The translations under genes were made by a program, and so were the position numbers. A model generated the notes under the pieces. The model did not search any database. It saw only the letters and a program-made list of their open reading frames with translations, and was not told the DNA's origin. A stretch of 64,000 nt of DNA, taken from Candidatus Jettenia sp. AMX2 (GTDB lineage Bacteria; Planctomycetota; Brocadiia; Brocadiales; Brocadiaceae). The stretch covers positions 310,001 through 374,000 of the forward strand of contig CP129469.1 of assembly GCA_030583665.1 (NCBI GenBank), read 5' to 3'. Positions 29,394 through 38,570 of this stretch are shown piece by piece; within the stretch, counting starts at the first letter, position 1; each line of letters starts with the position of its first letter.

Positions 29394-29980
29394 TCCTCCC
29401 TTTTTATAAAACCCCTGTCTTTTGCATATTCCCACAGGCTTTTCTGAAGCAATTTTCTGCCACGATTTAACCTGGATTTTATTGTGCCAATAGGCACATG
29501 AGTGATTTCTGCAATATCTTTATAGGATAATTCCTCCACATCAGAGAGCAGAATAGCTTCGCGGTATTCAATTGGTAAACTTTCAATTGCTCGCTTTACA
29601 TCGTCTTCCATCAGGCTGTTTAAGTCAGCGTATTTCCCTTCCAGCGTATCAGATAATTCTTCAGTAGCATCCTCTTTGCTGTATGCCAGTCCAGAGTTTA
29701 CCGTCTCAACATCTTCATAAAACAGTTCATTCGGGGTGTTTATGGTTTTCCGGTATTTATTTATAAAGGTATTTCGAAGTATTTTAAAGAGCCATGCTTT
29801 TATATTGGTTCCTTTCTGGAAGGTGTCAAAGAACCGATATGCCTTTAAATAGGTTTCCTGAACAAGATCTTCAGCCTCTTCTTTATTCGATGCTAATCGC
29901 ATCGCCATATTATAGAGGGAATCAAGATATTTCATGGCAATGTCTTCAAACTCTTTTCTGTTATTTTTCTCATCCCTCAT
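29390..29980 (-). CDS. ECF-family RNA polymerase sigma factor
   Basis: The 196-residue protein has region 2 (SLYNMAMRLASNKEEAEDLVQETYLKAYRFFDTF, split here by helix boundaries, with the -10 recognising NIKAWLFKILRNTFIN). A linker follows, then region 4 with a helix-turn-helix (ELSYKDIAEITHVPIGTIKSRL). It lacks regions 1 and 3, as expected for ECF sigma factors. The gene overlaps the following anti-sigma gene, the classical arrangement for a sequestered sigma. hpnR lies downstream in the same direction and may be a target. Confidence 0.93.
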   Translation of the reverse strand: MRDEKNNRKEFEDIAMKYLDSLYNMAMRLASNKEEAEDLVQETYLKAYRFFDTFQKGTNIKAWLFKILRNTFINKYRKTINTPNELFYEDVETVNSGLAYSKEDATEELSDTLEGKYADLNSLMEDDVKRAIESLPIEYREAILLSDVEELSYKDIAEITHVPIGTIKSRLNRGRKLLQKSLWEYAKDRGFIKREE

Positions 29981-30173
29981 TGTTTATTATTTCCAACCAT
30001 TAAGAAGACAATCAGGTAAACAAAAAATATTTCTGTAAGGTTCCACATTGTGACTTTATTATATAAATTTATATGCGTAAATTCAAGCTAATCTATGATT
30101 TGTGAAAAGACGGGAAAGATATTGTTTCGTGGATTTGCTTGACAGAATATTTTTATAAGGTTACCATACCAGC

Positions 30174-31187
30174 ATGAAACTTGGTACAAGTTATTTTGGA
30201 AGCCGCATTGTACGGCATGTCAGAGACGATATGAAGATTATGGTTGACAGCGGATGTAATTTTGTTGTCCACACCATGAGTGAACATGATATCACCTATC
30301 ATTCAGGAACCATGATTGACATTGTAAGGGTAAGTCATGATGCCGGACTGGAGGTTTTTCTTGACCCTTGGGGTGTGGGGCGGGTGTTTGGCGGGGAATC
30401 ATTTTCGCTTTTTACGGGAGAGTATCCAAACTGCAGGCAGCGGTTAAATTTCCCCGAAGGTGAAATAAGGATAAACAAGGCATGTTTAAATTCAAAAATA
30501 TTCAGGGATGCCATGCTGGCATGGATTGAGTTCGCCGCAAAAACAGGGGCAGAAGGTGTGTTTTGGGATGAACCCCATCTTTTTTTCGGGGAGTTTAAAC
30601 CTTTGTTTGGAGGTGTAAAAAGGGATATCTGGGGATGTACTTGTGAAAGGTGTATGAATATTTTCCAAACCACATATGGATATGAAATGCCTGTGGATTT
30701 TGCCGATGATGTGAAGTCCTTCCGCCAGGCAACAATTGTGGACTTTCTTGAATATCTGGCAAACGAGGCATCGGGGAGAGGTTTAAAGAATGCTCTCTGT
30801 TTGTTTCCTGTAGCTGATCCAAGATACGGGATCTATGACTGGGGAAAAGCTGCCATGATTAAGAATGTTGATATTTTCGGGAGTGATCCTTATTGGTACG
30901 GCTATAACAGGAATGTCGTTGAATTTGTGGGTAGCATATCTAGAGAAGTGATTACTTTGTCACAGAAATATGATAAAGAACCCCAGATCTGGATACAAGG
31001 TTACCGGGTGCCCGCAAACAGGGAAGGTGAAATCCTGACAGCAATAGACGTGGCTTATGATTCAGGTATCCGTAATATAGCAACCTGGAGTTTTGAGGGA
31101 ACAGATTGTATGACCTATGTACGGTCGGAACGTCCCGATATTGTTTGGCAGAATGTCAGAAAATCTTATTTAAAATACCGTGAATGA
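30174..31187 (+). CDS. Uncharacterised TIM-barrel-like protein
   Basis: I do not recognise the family of this 337-residue soluble protein. Several blocks resemble glycoside-hydrolase-like barrels: GVFWDEPHLFF with acidic residues at a strand end, LFPVADPRYGIYDW, IFGSDPYWYG and a late IATWSFEGTD. A CTCERC pair of cysteines near residue 155 could bind metal. There is no signal peptide. It overlaps bioB by 8 bp, so the two are translationally linked, yet it is not a known biotin gene. A TTGACA (30139-30144) with a weak -10 near 30162 would put transcription start almost at the ATG. Confidence 0.7.
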   Translation: MKLGTSYFGSRIVRHVRDDMKIMVDSGCNFVVHTMSEHDITYHSGTMIDIVRVSHDAGLEVFLDPWGVGRVFGGESFSLFTGEYPNCRQRLNFPEGEIRINKACLNSKIFRDAMLAWIEFAAKTGAEGVFWDEPHLFFGEFKPLFGGVKRDIWGCTCERCMNIFQTTYGYEMPVDFADDVKSFRQATIVDFLEYLANEASGRGLKNALCLFPVADPRYGIYDWGKAAMIKNVDIFGSDPYWYGYNRNVVEFVGSISREVITLSQKYDKEPQIWIQGYRVPANREGEILTAIDVAYDSGIRNIATWSFEGTDCMTYVRSERPDIVWQNVRKSYLKYRE

Positions 31188-32157
31188 CAGAATAAAAAAC
31201 ATTGCTGGCCAATCTTTGGGGGGCAGGCAGATTAGCCGCGACGATGCCCTCTATCTTATGGAAACAGATGGTGATGATCTCTACGACTTGTTCTATTGGG
31301 CCAACCGGATACGCTTAAAGTATTTCGGACGTTCGGTAAAAGCATGCGCTATCGTTAGTGCAAGACAGGGGAAATGTACGGAAGATTGCAGTTTTTGTTC
31401 TCAGTCTGTTCGCTACCGAACAAACATAGATACATTTCCGTTTGTTGACACCGGCAGAATAGCTGAAGTTGCCAGGCGTGCAGAGCAGGAAGGCTCGGGT
31501 TCTCTTGGAATTGTTATCAGTGGATACAGTATCAGTAATTCCAGTGAACTTGCTGATATTTGCGAAGGAATAGAAACTGTTGCGAAAAACACCTCGGTTC
31601 ATCCGCATGGCTCTTTTGGTGTATTAACAAGGGAAGCTGCTCAGTCTTTGGTAAAAAGCGGATTAAAAAGGATTAATCATAACCTGGAAACATCCGAAAG
31701 GTTTTTCCCAAGCATTTGTTCGACCCATACGTTTCGTGACCGGCTCAATACTATCCGTATTGCAAAAGAAGCCGGATTGGAGGTATGCAGTGGTGCAATT
31801 TTTGGGATGGGAGAGGGGACCGATGACCGTGTTGATCTTTTATTCCTGCTGAAGCAACTGGAGGTTGACGTTGTTCCTCTCAATTTTCTACAGCCAGTGC
31901 CGGGTACACCATTGGAGAATCATGTTTCCCTGGAGCCAATGGAAATTTTAAAGATTATTTCCGTGTCCCGGTTTATTTTACCTGATAAGGAAATTAAGAT
32001 TGCCGGCGGCCGCGAAAAGAATTTGAGGGATTTGCAGTCCTGGATGTTTTATGCCGGTGCTAGCAGTACCATGATTGGAAACTATCTGACTACGAAAGGG
32101 AGAAAGGTTGAAGAAGATTTGCAGATGCTCAAGGATCTCAAACTTGTCCTGAGGTAA
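31180..32157 (+). CDS. bioB: Biotin synthase
   Basis: BioB inserts sulfur into dethiobiotin. The 325-residue radical SAM enzyme carries the cluster motif CTEDCSFCSQS, the auxiliary [2Fe-2S] region and the family blocks RINHNLETS, GAIFGMGEG, VPLNFLQPVPGTPL and the terminal AGASSTMIGNYLTTKGR. The start is a GTG overlapping the previous stop by 8 bp. bioF follows 73 bp later, supporting the biotin assignment. bioA, bioC and bioD are not in the window. Confidence 0.93.
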   Translation: MNDRIKNIAGQSLGGRQISRDDALYLMETDGDDLYDLFYWANRIRLKYFGRSVKACAIVSARQGKCTEDCSFCSQSVRYRTNIDTFPFVDTGRIAEVARRAEQEGSGSLGIVISGYSISNSSELADICEGIETVAKNTSVHPHGSFGVLTREAAQSLVKSGLKRINHNLETSERFFPSICSTHTFRDRLNTIRIAKEAGLEVCSGAIFGMGEGTDDRVDLLFLLKQLEVDVVPLNFLQPVPGTPLENHVSLEPMEILKIISVSRFILPDKEIKIAGGREKNLRDLQSWMFYAGASSTMIGNYLTTKGRKVEEDLQMLKDLKLVLR

Positions 32158-32230
32158 ATGGTTACGGGTAGATATATGGGTTGACAAGGCTTTATAAGTG
32201 TATGATATAGTATGATATAGATGGTCTGAA

Positions 32231-33409
32231 ATGATTGATTTTGTTTCTGATGAATTACAAGTATTAAAAGATCGTGCTTTGATGCGTGAGTACCGGACTA
32301 TTGAAGGACCGCAGGACAGATGCATACAGATAGAAGGGAAATCCTACCTGTCGTTCTGTTCAAACAATTACCTTGGCCTTGCTAATCATCCAAAGATAAA
32401 ACAGGCTGTCATCGATGCTATTCATCAGTACGGCTGGGGTGCAGGTGCATCGCGGCTGGTATCCGGCAATATGAAGATTCACCAGGAGCTTGAGAGGAAG
32501 ATTGCAGAATTTAAAGGAACTGAGGCGGCCCTCTTGTTTCCTACCGGCTACATGGCAAATGTTGGTTCCCTTTGTTCCCTTGTCACGAAGGGCGATATAG
32601 TCATCGGGGATAAACTGAACCATGCAAGCATTATTGATGGGTGCCGTCAGTCAGGTGCGACCTTTCGTATTTATCCACACAAAATGACGAATTATTTGGA
32701 ATCCCTGTTACAAAAGTCATCGATGTTTCGCAGGAGATTGATCGTTACCGACAGTGTATTCAGTATGGATGGCGATACTGCGCCATTGCCGGAGATTGTG
32801 GGACTTGCCAGAAAATATGACGCCATCGTCATGATAGACGATGCGCATGCTACGGGGGTATTTGGTCAGCATGGGAAAGGGATAGCAGAATATTATAACC
32901 TTGAAGGAAAGGTTGATATTGTTATGGGATCGCTGAGTAAGGCAGTTGGCAGTGTTGGTGGATTTATTGCCGGAAGCAGGCATCTTATAGAATTTTTGAA
33001 AAATAAGGCACGGTCTTTTATGTACACAACAGCCCTGCCGCCTGCTGTATGTGCTGCATCCTTAACCGGATTAATACTTATTCAGGAGAACGCATTTCTC
33101 GTAAAAAAGTTATGGGAAAATATTGATTACATAAAATGCCGTCTATCAGAATTCACAAGAATAACAGTAGAGAGCCCTATTATTCCTGTGGTTGCCGGAA
33201 CACCAGAGGATGCTCTTTGTCTTTCCTTGAAGCTCTTTAAAAATGGCATTGTCATTCCTGCAATCCGGCCTCCCACAGTGCCTTCAGGTACAAGCCGGTT
33301 ACGTATTTCCTTAATGGCTACCCATAACAAAAACGATATAGATAAACTCCTGGATACTTTAAAAGGTACCGGATTTTTAAAAGAATATGCACAGACCTGC
33401 ATGGGTTGA
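32231..33409 (+). CDS. bioF: 8-amino-7-oxononanoate synthase
   Basis: BioF condenses pimeloyl-ACP/CoA with L-alanine using pyridoxal phosphate. This 392-residue alpha-oxoamine synthase shows LSFCSNNYLGLA, DKLNHASIIDG, MIDDAHATGVFG, and the PLP lysine in GSLSKAVGSVGG. The family also contains glycine C-acetyltransferase (Kbl); the neighbouring bioB favours BioF. A TTGACA (32181) with tandem TATGATATAG repeats precedes it and may be an internal promoter, though spacing is poor. Its end overlaps alr by 23 bp. Confidence 0.85.
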   Translation: MIDFVSDELQVLKDRALMREYRTIEGPQDRCIQIEGKSYLSFCSNNYLGLANHPKIKQAVIDAIHQYGWGAGASRLVSGNMKIHQELERKIAEFKGTEAALLFPTGYMANVGSLCSLVTKGDIVIGDKLNHASIIDGCRQSGATFRIYPHKMTNYLESLLQKSSMFRRRLIVTDSVFSMDGDTAPLPEIVGLARKYDAIVMIDDAHATGVFGQHGKGIAEYYNLEGKVDIVMGSLSKAVGSVGGFIAGSRHLIEFLKNKARSFMYTTALPPAVCAASLTGLILIQENAFLVKKLWENIDYIKCRLSEFTRITVESPIIPVVAGTPEDALCLSLKLFKNGIVIPAIRPPTVPSGTSRLRISLMATHNKNDIDKLLDTLKGTGFLKEYAQTCMG

Positions 33410-34520
33410 AATTGATTTAAATGCCTTAAGGCACAATGTGCTGGCCATAAAAAAACGGATTGGGCCTCAGGTAAGCATTATAGGTATTGTAAAGGCCAAC
33501 GCTTATGGCCATGGTGACTACGAAGTAAGCAAAGTTCTTTTGGCAGGCGGGGTTGACATGCTCGGCATAGCAATTCCTGAAGAAGGGATTCAACTGAGAA
33601 CCCAGGGGATAAAAGCGCCTATATTACTCCTGGGAGGAGTCTTTGAAGAACAGATTGATACAGTTATAAAGCATGATTTGATACCAGCTATCTATGATCT
33701 GAAACTTGCCTCTCTTTTGGCGAAGCGGGCATCTGATTTTAATAAGGTCATAAAAGTCCATATCTATGTTGATACAGGTATGGGGAGCATTGGGGTAAAG
33801 CATACCGGTGCAGCAGAATTTGTAAAATCGGTAAAAAGTCTGAAAAATCTTTTCATCGACGGCATATATACCCATTGCTCATGTTCTGACGAAAAGGAGT
33901 CAGAGTTCACAAATTTACAGATAAAAAGATTTCGCGAGGTACTGTCATCTGTCCAGGCGCTGAATATTACCGTTCCGTTAATTCATATGGCAAATAGTGG
34001 CGCAATTCTGAGATATTCTGATGCATACTTCACTGCGGTCAGACCTGGCCTGTCTCTTTACGGATTATATCCTTCCGAAGAGCCGGTAAGGGATATCGGC
34101 CTGAAACCTGTGATGTCTTTCAAGACAAGGATTATTCATATTAAAGATATGGAATCGGGGGATTTTGTTGGCTATGGCAGGTCATTTAAAATTACCAGGT
34201 TTAGCCGTATTGCAACACTTCCCTTGGGGTATGATGATGGTTACAGCCGTTTGTTGTCAAACAGGGGGAAGGTTATTGTACGGGGTGAAAAGGCATCGGT
34301 TGTTGGAAAGGTTTGTATGGATCAGTGTTTTGCGGATGTAACTGATATTAAAGGTGTGTCAGTAGGGGATGAAGTTGTCTTATATGGGACACAAGGTCAG
34401 GAAACGATACCAGTGGAATCGGTTGCTCAACAGCTTCACACCATACCGTATGAAGTTACGTGCAGTATCGGCAGGCGTGTGCCCAGAATCTGTATTAACG
34501 ATTTTGGAGTTCGGAAATAG
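33387..34520 (+). CDS. alr: Alanine racemase
   Basis: Alr interconverts L- and D-alanine for peptidoglycan, using PLP. The 377-residue protein has the cofactor lysine in GIVKANAYGHG, the barrel blocks DGIYTHCSCSDEKE, VRPGLSLYGLYP and the C-terminal domain with FVGYGRSF and GKVCMDQCFADVT. In the canonical enzyme a carbamylated lysine and an arginine flank VDTGMGRxG; here the stretch reads HIYVDTGMGSIG, so Lys is Tyr and Arg is Ser. The start overlaps bioF by 23 bp, implying one transcript with bioB-bioF, where L-alanine is a BioF substrate. Confidence 0.9.
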   Translation: MHRPAWVEIDLNALRHNVLAIKKRIGPQVSIIGIVKANAYGHGDYEVSKVLLAGGVDMLGIAIPEEGIQLRTQGIKAPILLLGGVFEEQIDTVIKHDLIPAIYDLKLASLLAKRASDFNKVIKVHIYVDTGMGSIGVKHTGAAEFVKSVKSLKNLFIDGIYTHCSCSDEKESEFTNLQIKRFREVLSSVQALNITVPLIHMANSGAILRYSDAYFTAVRPGLSLYGLYPSEEPVRDIGLKPVMSFKTRIIHIKDMESGDFVGYGRSFKITRFSRIATLPLGYDDGYSRLLSNRGKVIVRGEKASVVGKVCMDQCFADVTDIKGVSVGDEVVLYGTQGQETIPVESVAQQLHTIPYEVTCSIGRRVPRICINDFGVRK

Positions 34521-34546
34521 AGGCACATGGCAACGTGCCCTGCACG

Positions 34547-35920
34547 CTATGTTATGCCTAATTTACCCATTTTATAACGTAATACCCTTCTTGTTGTCTT
34601 TAAGAACTGAGCTGCCCTGGTTTGTTTACCGTTTGCTTTTAAAAGGGCTTTTTCTATCAACTCTTTTTCTATACGCGAGATGATTTCTTCGAGCGAAGAA
34701 TTTTCCGGTAAATCAACAGGATGAGAGATATTAAGGGGTTCTGTATAATTACTTATTCTGATTTCCAGTGGTAGATGTTCAACGAGAATGGTTTCACAAT
34801 CTCCGTAAAGGGTCAGGATCCTCTCCATAACATTTTTTAGCTCTCTGATATTCCCGGGCCAGTGGTACCTTTCTAACAGTTTCATCGCTGACGGATGGAT
34901 CCTTCTGGCCTTTGAATAAAGTTCAACCTTATATTTCTGGAAATAATGATCTATAAGAGAGGGAATATCCTCCTTCCTTTCCCGTACAGGAGGTAAATCT
35001 ATAGGGACGACATTTATCCGGTAAAATAGGTCCTCGCGAAATAATCCTTTGGTTATCGCAGATTTGAGGTCAACATTTGTTGCTGCGATGAGCCTGACAT
35101 CGATGCTGATCGTCTTGGTTCCGCCTATACGTATGAATTCGTATTCCTGCAAAACCCGTAGAAGTTTTGCCTGATTGGATAAGCTCATTTCACTTATTTC
35201 ATCAAGAAATATTGTACCTCCGTTAGCGAGTTCAAACCGGCCTGTTTTCTTTTCTGTTGCATTCGTAAATGCCCCCTTTTCATGTCCAAATAATTCACTT
35301 TCCAGGAGGTTGTCATGCAGATTGGGGCAACTTACCGCAACAAAAGGTTTTATCTTTCTTTGACTCTGCAGATGTATTGCCCTCGCAATAAGTTCTTTTC
35401 CTGTGCCGCTTTCACCCCTTAGGAGTACCGGTGTATTTGATTTTGCTACTCTGATAATAGTATCGAATATTTGTTTCATGGGTTGACTATTCCCGATGAT
35501 ATTACTGAACTCAAAATTCTTGTTTACTTCTGACCGGAGGTATGTGACCTCCTGTGAAAGATCCCTTGACTGAAGAGTCTTTTCAATAATTAGTTTGATT
35601 TCCTCAATATCAAACGGTTTTATAATATAATCAGAGGCTCCTGATTTCATGGCATCTATAGCCGTTTGAACAGTTTTTATAGCGGTAACTACGATAACAT
35701 CGACATCGGAATAAGCTTTATTCACCTCTTTGAGAACATCCACGCCGTGCATTCCTGGCATTATAAGATCAAGAATTATCAGATGAACGATTTCTTTGTT
35801 CAGAATTTCTAATGCCTTCAAACCATCGCTGGCAGTCAGAACCCTGTAATTATCTTTTAATATCATTTTAAATGATTCGAGGATGCCTGGTTCATCATCA
35901 ACTACTAAAATGGTTTTCAT
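34547..35920 (-). CDS. NtrC-family sigma-54-dependent response regulator
   Basis: The 457-residue regulator has a receiver domain (acidic VVDDE, phospho-acceptor in [11 protein letters not shown], lysine in IIKPF). An AAA+ domain follows with Walker A GESGTGKE and the sigma-54 contact loop GAFTNA (canonical GAFTGA), and then a C-terminal Fis-type helix-turn-helix ([20 protein letters not shown]). All catalytic receiver residues are intact, so it is phosphorylated by a kinase that is not nearby; it is an orphan regulator. It converges on alr. Targets are unknown. Confidence 0.93.
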   Translation of the reverse strand: MKTILVVDDEPGILESFKMILKDNYRVLTASDGLKALEILNKEIVHLIILDLIMPGMHGVDVLKEVNKAYSDVDVIVVTAIKTVQTAIDAMKSGASDYIIKPFDIEEIKLIIEKTLQSRDLSQEVTYLRSEVNKNFEFSNIIGNSQPMKQIFDTIIRVAKSNTPVLLRGESGTGKELIARAIHLQSQRKIKPFVAVSCPNLHDNLLESELFGHEKGAFTNATEKKTGRFELANGGTIFLDEISEMSLSNQAKLLRVLQEYEFIRIGGTKTISIDVRLIAATNVDLKSAITKGLFREDLFYRINVVPIDLPPVRERKEDIPSLIDHYFQKYKVELYSKARRIHPSAMKLLERYHWPGNIRELKNVMERILTLYGDCETILVEHLPLEIRISNYTEPLNISHPVDLPENSSLEEIISRIEKELIEKALLKANGKQTRAAQFLKTTRRVLRYKMGKLGIT

Positions 35921-35988
35921 GTACCGTTACCCTCTGTTTTAAGTGTTAAAAAGATAATATAACATTCACGTTTGGAAATCTCAAACAA

Positions 35989-36055
35989 AGATTCTTCGGG
36001 CATTTCACTCCCTCGGAATCACAAGTAAGATCATTCTGCGCTAGGTGAAGAATCT
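35989..36055. repeat. Imperfect hairpin repeat with AGATTCTTCG ends, copy 2
   Basis: The ends AGATTCTTCG (35989-35998) and TGAAGAATCT (36046-36055) are near inverses. The interior shares ATCATTCTGCG with the copy at 581-647, and flanking TCTCAAACA resembles the other copy's TCTTAAACA. It lies between pabC and the NtrC-type regulator. It is probably a dispersed palindromic element, possibly acting at the RNA level. Confidence 0.6.
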
Positions 36056-36078
36056 GATTTCGCAGAACACCGGCAAGA

Positions 36079-36930
36079 TTAAGCAGTTAATTCCTTGTAT
36101 CTGTCAAGCAGGAATTTTGTTATGCCTCCCGGCATGGATTTTCCCACTGGTCTTTCATTAATCTTTGAAATTGGCATAATTTCCATAAGTGAGCTGGTGA
36201 TGAAAACTTCATCTGCATGGAGTATCCTTTCTAATCCAAACAATTCTTCTGTAACAGGAATGTTGTGTTTTTTGCCTAATTCCAGAACAATTTTGCGTGT
36301 AATACCCGGAAGAATGTTGGCATTCAACGGTGGAGTAATAACGGTATTTCCTTCGATCAGAAAGATATTGCCCACGGTACATTCAGTAATATTATTATCG
36401 GTATTTAAAACAATTGCATCATGAGCACCGCTCTCAATCGCCTCTTTTTTAATAAGGTAATTAGTCAGAAAATTTAATGTCTTATGGCGTGAAAGGGGAC
36501 AAGTAGTACTTCTTTTTATAGAGGAAACCACGAGAGACGCGCCTGTTTTGTAAAGTGACAGCGGATAGAGTATGAGTGGTTTTATATGGATCACAAAGGT
36601 TGGATATTCTGTCCTCGCGGGGACAAGCCCGTTAACACCGGGACCACGGGAAAGTGTCATCCGTATGTAAGCATCCGTTAAACGGTTTCGTGTGAGAAGT
36701 TGTTCTATGGCCTGCCGGATTTTTTGTGGTGTGTAAGGAAAAGGTATCTCAAGATATTGAGCTGAATGTGTGAGGCGGGTAATATGATCTTCCAGCCGGA
36801 ATGGTTTTTTCTGGTATGTTCTTAACGTTTCGAAAAGGCCATCCCCGTAAAGAAAACCGCGATCCAGGGTTCTTAAACGCCCTTCAGTTTCAGCAATGAT
36901 TCTGTTATTTAGGAAGATAGAATAGAGCAT
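36079..36930 (-). CDS. pabC: Class IV aminotransferase, probable aminodeoxychorismate lyase
   Basis: PabC cleaves aminodeoxychorismate to p-aminobenzoate for folate. The 283-residue PLP fold-type IV protein shows DRGFLYGDGLFETLRTY near the start, the PLP lysine in SRHKTLNFLTNY, and the TECTVGNIFLI and LPGITRKIVLELG blocks. Branched-chain or D-amino-acid aminotransferases share these motifs, but the gene directly follows pabB on the same strand (54-bp gap), which favours the folate role. Length is typical. Confidence 0.83.
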   Translation of the reverse strand: MLYSIFLNNRIIAETEGRLRTLDRGFLYGDGLFETLRTYQKKPFRLEDHITRLTHSAQYLEIPFPYTPQKIRQAIEQLLTRNRLTDAYIRMTLSRGPGVNGLVPARTEYPTFVIHIKPLILYPLSLYKTGASLVVSSIKRSTTCPLSRHKTLNFLTNYLIKKEAIESGAHDAIVLNTDNNITECTVGNIFLIEGNTVITPPLNANILPGITRKIVLELGKKHNIPVTEELFGLERILHADEVFITSSLMEIMPISKINERPVGKSMPGGITKFLLDRYKELTA

Positions 36931-36984
36931 AGTTATTTTTGTTTTTTTTCTCAGCCGTCTTTTGTTATGGTTGTCTGACGTACA

Positions 36985-38379
36985 TCACAGTGAATCAATA
37001 AGGGCTTTGGCCTTATGCATCGTCTCTTCATATTCTTCTTCCTCATTTGAATCTGCAACAATACCGCTTCCTACCTGAAAGTACACCATCCTGCCTTTCA
37101 CAATAAAAGTTCGTATGGCAATGTTGAGATCCATATTTCCGTTGAACCCTATGTATCCGATTGCACCAGTATAAACACTTCGTTTTGTTGGTTCAAGTTC
37201 ATCGATAATCTGCATGGCACGGATCTTTGGTGCTCCGGTAACCGACCCCCCAGGGAAGGTAGCCTTGAGCAAGTCGATTACATCGTAGTGTTTTTGCAAG
37301 TTGCCTTCGATAGTAGATACGAGATGATACACGGTAGGATAGGTTTCCAGGGTTTTCTTTTCAACAACCTTCACAGAGCCGTAATCACATACACGTCCGA
37401 GGTCGTTACGCTCCAAATCAACGATCATGGTAAGTTCCGCATCGTCTTTTTGACTGGTGAGCAGGTCCTGCTTCATACGCATATCGGCTTCTTCATCTCT
37501 CCCGCGAGGCCGTGTACCTTTAATCGGGCGTGTCTGCACATGCCTGTTACTTACGCGGAGGAAAAGTTCCGGCGATGAACTGAGAATTGCAATATCATCG
37601 AAAGCCAGATAGCATGAGTACGGGGCAGGATTTACCGATCGCAATTTTTTATAAAGCTCATGAGGCGGAATCCCAATCTGTGTTTCAATCCGCTGAGAGA
37701 GATTAACCTGGTATACATCACCAGCTCGTATATACTCCTTGATGCGTCCGATTGCCTGCAAATAAGGCTTTTTGTCAAAATTGAAATGCAATACGGGTTC
37801 AGGTGATCCCGGATGATATTTGTTATTTAGAGGTTCATTCGGGCAATAGGGTTTTTTTAAAACGTAAGCAATATGTGCTATCTTATCTTTTAGTAATGGA
37901 TCTATGCCAAAATCAACCCCGATTACAGAACACGTATTCAGGAAATTGTCATAAAAAATAATGGTATTATAAAATCCCATATACATATCGGGCAATCCGA
38001 TATCATCAATGGTCTTGCTGTCCAGGTTTTCGATAAAATGATACAGTTCATAACCGAAATACCCAACAGAGCCACAAAAAAAAGGGATGGATTCAATGGT
38101 GTCTTTAATAGAGAATTGTTTTAGTAACTCACGGAGATGCTCAAATGGATTTCCTTTCGTTTCAAGAACACCATCTTTATCAGTCAGGGTGATTTTACGG
38201 TCTTTTGTTTTTATGGTTAAAAAAGGATTAAAACCAAGAAATGAATACCTCGAGAAACTTTCATCAGGCAAAGCGCTGTCCAGAAAAAAAAGATTTGTCG
38301 TAGAAACAAAACGGTTAAATGCCTCTAAAGGAGGGCATGCATCATTGACTTCCCGAATAAAAATTTCATCTGACAGCAC
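36985..38379 (-). CDS. pabB: Aminodeoxychorismate synthase component I
   Basis: PabB converts chorismate and ammonia to aminodeoxychorismate, the first step to p-aminobenzoate. The 464-residue chorismate-binding protein has an N-terminal half with GYFGYELYHF and a catalytic half with AGDVYQVNLSQR, LSSSPELFL, the nucleophilic lysine in RPIKGTRPRG (PIKGT is the PabB form, PIAGT the TrpE form), DLERNDLGRVC, and TFPGGSVTGAPKIRAM. pabC follows. A near-consensus promoter lies 50-80 bp upstream. The glutaminase PabA is not in the window. Confidence 0.92.
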   Translation of the reverse strand: MLSDEIFIREVNDACPPLEAFNRFVSTTNLFFLDSALPDESFSRYSFLGFNPFLTIKTKDRKITLTDKDGVLETKGNPFEHLRELLKQFSIKDTIESIPFFCGSVGYFGYELYHFIENLDSKTIDDIGLPDMYMGFYNTIIFYDNFLNTCSVIGVDFGIDPLLKDKIAHIAYVLKKPYCPNEPLNNKYHPGSPEPVLHFNFDKKPYLQAIGRIKEYIRAGDVYQVNLSQRIETQIGIPPHELYKKLRSVNPAPYSCYLAFDDIAILSSSPELFLRVSNRHVQTRPIKGTRPRGRDEEADMRMKQDLLTSQKDDAELTMIVDLERNDLGRVCDYGSVKVVEKKTLETYPTVYHLVSTIEGNLQKHYDVIDLLKATFPGGSVTGAPKIRAMQIIDELEPTKRSVYTGAIGYIGFNGNMDLNIAIRTFIVKGRMVYFQVGSGIVADSNEEEEYEETMHKAKALIDSL

Positions 38380-38430
38380 GTATGTTTTTCTATCTCCATT
38401 GGTTTAACGGAAAATTTACTTTTGATGATA

Positions 38431-38459
38431 ATTCTAGATAGGTTGGAAATTTTTGTCAA
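38431..38459 (-). promoter_or_regulatory. Sigma-70-type promoter for pabB-pabC
   Basis: On the minus strand, TTGACA (38454-38459) is followed after exactly 17 bp by TAGAAT (38431-38436). The predicted start is near 38424, about 45 bp before the pabB ATG. This matches consensus at eleven of twelve positions. Confidence 0.75.
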
Positions 38460-38570
38460 GGCAAATTACCCTGCAGTATAGTATCATACCACGTTTTATT
38501 CTTGTTATTCCTGTATGAATATGATAGCATGCGATGCAAGTTTACCATATAGTCCGGAGCGGGCTTTCCT

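Noticed and set aside
32181-32220. Promoter with tandem TATGATATAG before bioF
   Set aside because: Spacing between TTGACA and the possible -10 boxes is 14 or 19 bp for the better hexamers; too weak to call as a feature.
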